NCBI GenBank assembly: GCA_036169595.1
Contig: CM069765.1
Coordinates: 6,130,001-6,162,500, forward strand
Reading direction: 5' to 3'
Origin: Dictyostelium firmibasis
Lineage: Eukaryota > Evosea > Eumycetozoa > Dictyosteliales > Dictyosteliaceae
DNA length: 32,500 nt
Part shown: positions 25,405 through 32,500 of the stretch, piece by piece
Layout of the letters: the number at the start of each line of letters is the position of its first letter
How positions within the stretch are numbered: the stretch's first letter is position 1
Position numbers and translations under genes: made by a program
The notes under the pieces: model-generated
The model's database searches: none
What the model saw: the letters and a program-made list of their open reading frames with translations, nothing else
What the model was told of the DNA's origin: nothing

Positions 25405-26155
25405 ATGACTAAACCACAATTATCTTATTTCAAAGCTAGAGCTTTGGGTCAATTCCCACGTGTTTTATTATCTTATCTTTCAATTGATTATGATAATAAC
25501 TATATTGATAAAATTGATGAAAGTATTATTGATGATCTCAAATATGGACAACTTCCATTATTCAAAGATACCAATGGTTTCAAATTAGTTCAATCAATGG
25601 CAATCACAAAATATATTTCAGAAAAATATAATTTCCTCGGTAAAACTCCAGAAGAAAGAGCATTAGTAGATGAAACTATCTCTGCTGTTCATATTGATGT
25701 CTTTACTTTTATTATTAGAGTATTTAGAGGTGTATGTATTAAAAAAAAAACAAAAAATAATAAAAAAAAAAATAAAAAAAATTAAAAATAAAAAAAAAAT
25801 TAAAAAAATATAAAAAAATAAGAAACCACAAACTAATATTATTTTTATTTTTTATTATCATTGTTAGGTTGAAGAAAAAGAAAAAATTCAAGAATTAATT
25901 ATTCCAAGATTCTTTGCAAAATGGAATCAAATTTTAGGTGAAAAGAAATATATTGCAGGTGGTGACTCTTACACATTAGCTGATTTATATGTATATGTTG
26001 TTTATGAATATATTGGCTATGTATTACCATTCGCTGGCGATCTCTTGTATGGTGGCAAATTCCCACATTTAGATTCTTTGAAAGAACATTTCGAATCAAA
26101 TAAGGGTGTTGCGGAATACCTTAAAAACAGACCAGTCACAGAAAGAAAGATTTAA
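25405..26155 (+). CDS. Glutathione S-transferase, sigma-like
   Basis: Conjugates glutathione to electrophiles, or acts as an isomerase, in the cytosol. Exons 25405-25731 and 25868-26155, 136-nt intron (GTATGT...TTAG); 204 aa, the normal GST length. The N-terminal thioredoxin-like domain has the catalytic-type Tyr8 (LSYFKARALG), the glutathione-binding KYGQLPLF (QLP 49-51) and the VQSMAITKYI segment (Gln63-Ser64), as in sigma GSTs. The C-terminal helical domain has GDSYTLADLYVYV, the usual N-capping Ser/Thr-x-x-Asp motif. The start is the first ATG after a T-rich leader. One of several GST paralogs expected in Dictyostelium; the number is not assigned. Confidence 0.92.
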
Positions 26156-26620
26156 ATTTGTTTCCAATCCCCAAAAATAAACAAAAAAAAAAAAAAAAGA
26201 ATAAATAAATAAAAAAAAAATAAAAATAAAAATAAAATAAAATAAAATATTATTAAAAAAGTAAAAATGAATCTGTAAAAAAAAAAAGAAGAAGAAACCT
26301 AATTTAATGGTGTTCAGTTTTTTTTTTTTTGTATGCTTTATGAAGATTTTCTCTCTTTTTTTTCAAATAAAAATAAATAATTAATTTTAAAAAAATTTTA
26401 TTTTTTTTTAATTTATTTATCATTTAAAAATTTTAATTTTTTTTAATTTATTTGAATTTAAAAATATATTTTTTTTAATTTTTTTTTAATTTTTTTTTAA
26501 TTTTTTTATTTATTAATTTTGTTTTTGTTTTTGTTTTTTTTTTTTATTTTTTTTATAAATATTTTTACCTTTTTTTTTTTTTTTCACACAATTAATAAAT
26601 TCATACACACAACAAATAAA
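26156..26620. other. Intergenic, GST 3' flank and 5' region of Asn-rich gene
   Basis: A-rich tail with AATAAA-like signals after the GST stop, then A/T-only sequence with poly-T. The frame of the next gene is open upstream to 26519, but it encodes only a Phe run from poly-T and is judged 5' UTR. Confidence 0.6.
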
Positions 26621-27532
26621 ATGAATACAAATATTAATGCTAATGGTGGCAATTACCATCACCCATATAGAGGAAACACCAACAACAATAACAACTTTAA
26701 CAACGGACGAAATAATGGTACCAATAATAATAATAATGGTCGTTACAATAATAATAACAATAATAACAATAATAACAATAATAACAGCTATAATGTGAAC
26801 TTAAACTCAAATAGCTCTGCTGGTGGTTCTTCGTACAGTTATAGTAGAAGTATAAGTGGAGATGGTGGAAACTATAATTATAATTATAACAATAACGGTT
26901 TAAATAATAATAATTATAATAACAATTTCAATGGCTATTACGACCCCAATCTCAACTACTACATAGGAAGTGGTGGTAATAATAATAACAATAATAACAA
27001 TAATAATAACAATAATAATAATAATAATAATAATAACAATAATAATAATAATAATAATAATAACAATTTTAACTATAGCTATAATAGAAATTTTAATAAC
27101 AATAACAATGGAGGTTATGGAGTTAATAGAAATATCAATATTAATAATAACAGAACCATAGAAAATAAAGGCCAAAATCAACAAAAATATTACTTCAAAT
27201 CATCATTCCTTGAAGACCCATGGAAGAAGACAGAACATCCATTACCTGATAGTTATGTAGTACCATATAGTGGAATAAATGGTAATGTTACAGTTAGTGT
27301 AACTCCAAATAGTTATTCATACTCTTCAACCACAATTTCAAATCCAATTACCGATGAAAATGAAATAAATATTGATGATGAAAATATCGATAGAACCAGT
27401 AACAATAATAACAATAACAACAACAATAATAACAATCGTTACAACGTCCATATCTGTAGAAATAATTTGAATGTAAATGATAATTATGGCGGCAATAACA
27501 ACAATGACAATAACAATGATAACGATTTTTAA
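26621..27532 (+). CDS. Asn/Gly/Tyr-rich protein with a conserved SSFLEDPW motif
   Basis: Single exon, 303 aa, starting at ATG 26621 (preceded by AAATAAA), TAA stop. Residues 1-about 185 are almost wholly Asn with Gly, Tyr, Arg and Ser, of the prion-like kind common in Dictyostelium, and coded by mixed AAT and AAC. A short ordered part follows at about 187-210: KYYFKSSFLEDPWKKTEHPL, then PDSYVVPYSG. The tail is acidic and again Asn-rich. The LEDPW block recalls the conserved C-terminal motif (SMLEDPW) of MPLKIP/TTDN1, an RNA-lariat and trichothiodystrophy-linked protein that is also low-complexity N-terminally; this is an inference from one short motif. Otherwise uncharacterised. Confidence 0.75.
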   Translation: MNTNINANGGNYHHPYRGNTNNNNNFNNGRNNGTNNNNNGRYNNNNNNNNNNNNNSYNVNLNSNSSAGGSSYSYSRSISGDGGNYNYNYNNNGLNNNNYNNNFNGYYDPNLNYYIGSGGNNNNNNNNNNNNNNNNNNNNNNNNNNNNNNFNYSYNRNFNNNNNGGYGVNRNININNNRTIENKGQNQQKYYFKSSFLEDPWKKTEHPLPDSYVVPYSGINGNVTVSVTPNSYSYSSTTISNPITDENEINIDDENIDRTSNNNNNNNNNNNNRYNVHICRNNLNVNDNYGGNNNNDNNNDNDF

Positions 27533-28102
<570 letters not shown>

Positions 28103-29074
28103 ATGGTATGGTCATTATTTTTAATTTCTCTTAATCATTAGTATATAATCACATTTCCAATTTATTAATTTTCTCTTTTACTACTTTTTATCAATATTAT
28201 TTTAAAAAAAATTGATGATCATCTTTCAAAATAATGAACTACAAATATCAAAAAAAAAAAAAAAAAAACATTAATTCAAAAATTCAAATTTAATGAAAAT
28301 AGAATTTCAAAACTGTAATTTCATTATTTTTAGTTATATTTGTTAGTTTTGTCTATTGTGACGGAGCTGAACTCTTATTCCACAAAAAGATCGTTGAAGG
28401 TCCAGTAGTTGGAAAAGAATTACCAATTCAATTCATTATCTACAACGTTGGTTCAGAGTATGTTTCTAGTTTTTTTATATTTTTTTTTGTAAAATATAAT
28501 GGGATGACATAAATACATAGCCTCAAACAATAATAATAACAGTTGATGACTGACGACTTAAGACGATTACAATAATAGAAAACATTAAAAAAAAATTAGA
28601 ATATTTATGGAATTATTAACCAAAATTTATATATTCACATATAATAAACAACAATAATTAATTAATAATTATAGATCAGCCTACGATATTTCATTCATTG
28701 ATAATGATTTTTCAAATGCTGAATTTGAATTTGTTTCAGGTTCATCAGAAGGTAAATGGGAAACCCTTGCACCAAACTCCCAAATTCAAACCAATTTAAC
28801 TGTTATCCCAAAGAAATCTGGTATCTATTCATTAACTTCAACCGTTTTAAATTATCGTAAAACTCAAACCTCAAGTGAATTCACTGTTTCATCAGCCGCC
28901 AGCTACAGTGGTATGTACGTTGAAAGCCAATCAGATTATGATAAGAGAACCTCACTCTTAGTCAAAGAATGGATCACCTTCTTCATTTTATGTGCTGGTG
29001 CCATCGCTTTACCATACTCCATTTCAACCTATTACAAAAAGAATTATGAAAATGGTATTAAAAAACAAAACTAA
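28103..29074 (+). CDS. ssr2: Translocon-associated protein subunit beta (TRAP-beta / SSR2)
   Basis: ER membrane protein next to the Sec61 channel that helps secretory proteins enter the ER. Exons 28103-28105 (ATG only), 28303-28457, 28675-29074; 185 aa. Residues 1-20 form a signal peptide (MNFKTVISLFLVIFVSFVYC). The lumenal domain starts DGAELLFHKKIVEG, with IIYNVGSE-SAYDISFIDNDF and VIPKKSGIYSLTSTV matching the TRAP-beta beta-sandwich pattern. One transmembrane helix lies at about 152-173 (WITFFILCAGAIALPY), followed by a basic cytosolic tail ending KKQN. The splice from the ATG (donor GTATGG) to AATAG|AATTTC keeps frame and yields the signal peptide; other acceptors give the wrong frame or no signal peptide. 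Topology and length agree with the family. Confidence 0.88.
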
Positions 29075-29191
29075 ATTTTATAAATTAAATAAATAATTAA
29101 AAAAAAAATAAAAAAAATAAAAAAAAAATTTTAAAAAAAGATATTTGTTAAAAATTACAATTTATATTTTGTAAACCGATAAAAAATGGAT

Positions 29192-29679
29192 TTAAATCAA
29201 ATAGTTACAATTTGATTCAACTTCTACTTCTTTAAAATGATAATATCTTTTATTTACCAATTTATTTAAATTTTCATATAAATCCATCCTTTTTTTTTTG
29301 TCTTTTGGTTGTGGAAATTATAATAATCCTCCCCAATCGCTATTTTCGAGGTGTGTTGTTTTTTGAATTAATGCCTTTATATTCGTAGGTAGTTTAAAGA
29401 AATTTGATCTATTGAATATATCCATCTGTTTTTTTTAGTAAAATCAATCAAATGGTGCCATTTGAATTTATAGAAAAAAATTGGAAACTTTCTTTCTGTT
29501 TCGATGTTCTTTGATTTCTCTTTCAATCTCGTGAGTACATATGTTATTGCAATGATTATTTTTTTGATTTTTTGAGTTGTTCCAACAGTTGATTGCAATA
29601 ATTCAAGAGTGCTAATTGTTTCTTGAAATTTACTAAACATTCTTTCAATGTACCCATATTCACTAATTGTTGTTGCCAT
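29192..29679 (-). pseudogene. Broken small gene, about 162 codons, family unknown
   Basis: A clear ATG-started frame from 29679 encodes MATTISEYGYIERMFSKFQ and continues for about 80 coding-like codons. Coding-like sequence then goes on in a shifted frame (FNRSNFFKLPTNIKALIQ, then HLENSDWGG) and after one stop resumes in that same frame (KRMDLYENLNKLVNKRYYHF), ending at TAA 29192. The span is two bases over a multiple of three, fitting one single-base slip at an A8 run near 29430 plus one in-frame stop near 29327. It could be a recent host pseudogene or partly a sequence error. No domain recognised; the predicted protein would be soluble and helical. Confidence 0.55.
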
Positions 29680-29989
29680 TTTATTTTTTTTTGTTCTGTA
29701 TTTGGAATATTTAATTTTCCTTTATTATCACTTTTTTGTATTTGTTTTTGTATTAATATCGATCGATATTATTCATTTATAAACAAATAATAATAAATTA
29801 ATAATAATATTGGACTAAATAAAAATTTCAGACTCCTTAATTAATTTTTTCCCACCTAATCTTTTTTCCCCTCACTCTTCTTTTAAATTTTCCCAAAAAA
29901 AAAAATTAAGAGAAATATTAACCATTTTTTTTTTTTTGAATTAAATTAATTGTTCTTTTTTTTTTTTTAAAATATATATTTTATTATTT
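29680..29989. other. Intergenic with a perfect 18-bp palindrome
   Basis: AT-rich region between two minus-strand genes. TAATATCGATCGATATTA (29754-29771) lies about 75 nt upstream of the start at 29679 and may be a promoter element. The rest holds poly-A/T. Confidence 0.5.
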
Positions 29990-30289
29990 TTATTTATTTC
30001 CAACATCATCATCATAATCATCCATAACCTGGGTGATTCTCAACTTTTGTTTAATTACAAAATCTTCAATATTTTCATCGGTGGAGGTTTTAGATTTACT
30101 GACATTTTGATTATTTTGATTAATTGGTTCTAATGCAATGGCAACCTTTCTTTTAACATTTGTGGCGAATAGCAAACAATATGCAAACATGATTGCCAAT
30201 AATGAGCCAATAGTCATTAGGAATGAAATAAATACATTTCTATCATTCTTCCTTTGAATTGATGTTACAATATCATCTAACCTTTTCAT
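29990..30289 (-). CDS. Small single-pass membrane protein, unknown
   Basis: Single exon, 99 aa, ATG at 30287-30289, TAA stop. Residues 1-19 are charged (MKRLDDIVTSIQRKNDRN), residues about 20-43 form one hydrophobic helix (FISFLMTIGSLLAIMFAYCLLF), followed by a basic NVKRK and a polar tail ending in an acidic cluster (DDYDDDVGNK). It looks like a signal-anchor or tail-proximal membrane protein with both ends polar; orientation is uncertain. I do not recognise the family. It lies 69 nt downstream of the next minus-strand gene, an ordinary short Dictyostelium spacing. Confidence 0.75.
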   Translation of the reverse strand: MKRLDDIVTSIQRKNDRNVFISFLMTIGSLLAIMFAYCLLFATNVKRKVAIALEPINQNNQNVSKSKTSTDENIEDFVIKQKLRITQVMDDYDDDVGNK

Positions 30290-30358
30290 CTTTTTTTTTT
30301 GGAAATAAGAAAAAAAAACAAATAATTAATAAACAAAAATATATTAAAATAATTAATA

Positions 30359-31150
30359 TTAAAACAGTTTATCCACTATACATACTTTGTTTGAATATGA
30401 TTGAATTATATCAACATTTGTATTAATTTTATCTTCAATCTCTGGTAGTTCTTTTCTAGTTAATTTATTCCAACGATTATTGATTTCCCCAAACATTTTT
30501 TCATTGGTTTGGATCACAGCAATAGATTTCAAAGATTTTTCCTTTAATTCGAAATAGTTTTCATAGAGTTGATTAAACTCCTCTTTTAATTTCGAGTATT
30601 GTTGTTGCTGTTTTTCTATTAATCCTTCCAATTTGATAATGGTTTGTTTCAATCTTTCTTTTTCTTCTGCTTCTGTATAAGTTTCTAAATTATTTATATC
30701 GTTTTGAGTTTGTGATAATATATTTTTACCTTGTGTTGTTGAATTTGAAGTAGTAGTAGTTGTTGTTGTTCCAGGTGTAGTTGCATTTGTATTTACATTT
30801 GTGGTTCCTGTTGGTGGTGTTTTTGTTGTTGTTGATATTGTTGTTGTTGTTGTTTTTGTTGATTTATTTTGATGAGATGGACTTGTATTATTTGAATTTG
30901 ATTTGTTTCTTTCAAAATAAGAAGATCCTTCACTCTTTGAATCATCAATATCAGCACCCGTTGTATCAGATTTAATATCTTTATCATAACCTTCATCATG
31001 AGTATAGTATTCATCATCTTCAACATCTTCATAGTATTCTTCATCCTCATCTTCATCGTCATCATAATATCTAAATATTTCAGCATCAGTTTTCTCTTGA
31101 CCTCTTTTAAAACTTTCCATATCATCAATGCTTCCATATTGATTATTATA

Positions 31151-31246
<96 letters not shown>

Positions 31247-32500
31247 TATATTTGATATTGTATTACTAGCAACATTAGTATTGTTTGTAGCATTACGAGA
31301 ATTGCGATTATTTATTATAATTTTATTACCAACTGAAGATGATTGTTTAGAATGATGGGTTCTATGTGAAGTTGTAGTGGTAGTACTATTATCATCAGCA
31401 GAATCAGATTTACTTCTATTTCTTGTATTATTATTATTTTTTAAATTGTTTGTTGTAGTTGTTGAATTTGTTAAATTATTTCCAGTGATTGGTACTTTTA
31501 AATTTAATTTCTCAATGAAATTTAAAATGTTTTTACCAGGAGCATCTGGATAAATTCTAAAATTCTCTTGAAATTGTTTGATGACAACATTAAACTCTTG
31601 ATAGTTTTTAATTGGGCTATCGGGTGGTGAAAAACCCAAACTGTAAAGTTTATTAGCTAATTTTAAAATTTCCTCTTGTAATTCATCGAATGTATTTTGA
31701 TCTAAATAACCCTCAGTAGGTAATGGGGCATTGGTAGTATTGGTATTACTATGGTTATTGTTGGTAACATTATTAATATTATTATTATTAATATCAAATT
31801 GTTTTTTCTTATTTGTGTCAAGTTGAAAAGCTTTTAAAGCATTTATAGTTTTTTGATCATAGCAACCATCGATTTTAGTTAATAATGGTAAATAATTTAA
31901 ATGAGAAAGAGCAGCTTGTAACTCTTTGACGAAATCGCATACATAGTTACTAGATATCTTTGGAAAACCAGATAATCTTCTAAACTTATCACTACAATGA
32001 TCCGATAGTTTCATAGAGGATATTTGATACTTTGGACCCGTACAACCTAATCGTTTTAAACATAGATTAGTTTTCAAATCAGAGATATGTTGATCGAAAT
32101 CACCATCGGGTATATCGATTAATGTTAAGCCACTATATTGTAAAGAATCACCATAGTTTGCCAATAGTAATTGACCCTCTCTTGTATTGATGGAGTAGAA
32201 TGTTGAGTTTGGTGGCTTTGAAATTAAATTATAGAATGGTTTAGATTGTTGCGTTGGTCTAATTGAGGTTACTAACACTTTATCATCAGGATTACCAGTA
32301 TATGATATTGCACTCCACATATGATTGGATTTAAATATCCATTCTTCCACTGCATATAATCTATACTCTTTTATAGTTAATCTCTCTTGGATAACATCAA
32401 ATCTATATTCCTTATTCAACGATTTAATTCTCTCTCTCTCACATATTAAATATTTATCATTTAAATTGAAATACTCCTCATTATAATTTATTAAATTTGT
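30359..32500 (-). CDS. Large protein with C-terminal coiled coil; 5' end outside the window
   Basis: The frame is open from the right edge to TAA at 30359; at least 713 codons are visible with no ATG in the first 27, so the start lies beyond 32500. The N-terminal visible part has IKEYRLYAVEEWIFKSNHMW and ISYTGNPDDKVLVTSI, which resembles the N-terminal domain of fungal Stb2/Stb6-type proteins (weak, by memory). A segment with LQAALSHLNYLPLLTKIDGCY and TINALKAFQ looks like a peptidoglycan-binding-like three-helix repeat. Then come Asn/Thr/Ser-rich linkers, a pure polyasparagine run of about 33 residues (31144-31246), an acidic Asp/Glu/Tyr region, and a coiled coil of about 100 residues near the C-terminus (EKERLKQTIIKLEGLIEKQ onward). 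Function unknown. Confidence 0.8.
31144..31246. repeat. Pure (AAT)n coding repeat, polyasparagine
   Basis: About 33 Asn codons, nearly all AAT on the coding (minus) strand. Unlike the AAT/AAC mixtures elsewhere in the window it is uninterrupted, which suggests recent expansion. Confidence 0.9.

Noticed and set aside
26519-26620. Upstream extension of the Asn-rich protein (Phe-rich leader)
   Set aside because: It derives from poly-T in the 5' UTR; the ATG at 26621 follows a typical A-rich context.
28103-28345. TRAP-beta models using the acceptors at TTTTTAG (28334) or TTAG near 28347
   Set aside because: The first gives a wrong frame after the ATG; the second needs a different donor and yields a poor signal peptide. 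The acceptor at 28301-28302 gives frame and signal peptide together.

Overview
The window looks like nuclear DNA of a social amoeba close to Dictyostelium discoideum (Dictyostelium group 4). The basis is extreme AT bias between genes, long poly-T/poly-A runs, short AT-rich introns with GTA(T/A)GT-like donors, AAT/AAC-coded polyasparagine tracts, a TAA stop on nearly every gene, and a U1 snRNA gene preceded by a CCCATAA upstream element. The exact species cannot be settled by reading alone.

Layout, left to right. (1) 3-1115, minus: mitochondrial nucleoside diphosphate kinase, five coding exons, one of them only 7 nt. (2) 1499-1722, plus: U1 snRNA with its upstream element and TATA-like box. 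(3) 2329-4431, plus: protein with a C-terminal PH domain split by a low-complexity insert. (4) 4834-5230, minus: mitochondrial ribosomal protein mL41-like. (5) 5449-10685, minus: tandem pair of ALD/ABCD-type peroxisomal half-transporters with identical intron positions and blocks of identical DNA. (6) About 10.7-14.6 kb: gene-poor stretch with decayed coding fragments and a tandem pair of tiny two-exon genes. (7) 14651-17377, minus: FHA - Ser/Thr kinase - PBZ zinc finger protein, a Chk2-like architecture. (8) 17925-20191, minus: SR-type splicing factor (RS, RRM, two CCHC knuckles, RS) whose second intron is 982 nt long and holds a GC-rich island. (9) 21716-24929, plus: large NAD-type glutamate dehydrogenase. 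(10) 25405-26155, plus: sigma-like glutathione S-transferase. (11) 26621-27532, plus: Asn-rich protein with a short conserved C-terminal motif. (12) 28103-29074, plus: TRAP-beta (SSR2) whose start codon stands alone in the first coding exon. (13) 29192-29679, minus: broken small gene. (14) 29990-30289, minus: small single-pass membrane protein. (15) 30359-32500, minus: large gene cut by the window edge.

These are mostly unlinked housekeeping genes. I found no bacterial-style operon, CRISPR array, recognisable retroelement or tRNA gene. Gene models were built by hand: in every multi-exon gene called here, the proposed splice sites keep the total coding length a multiple of three and restore family motifs. 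The most unusual signals are the 7-nt microexon carrying the PDG motif of NDK, the GC-rich G4-capable island inside the SR-protein intron, the conversion-like identity between the ABCD genes, the ATG-only coding exon of TRAP-beta and the tiny paired genes at 12.7-14.0 kb.
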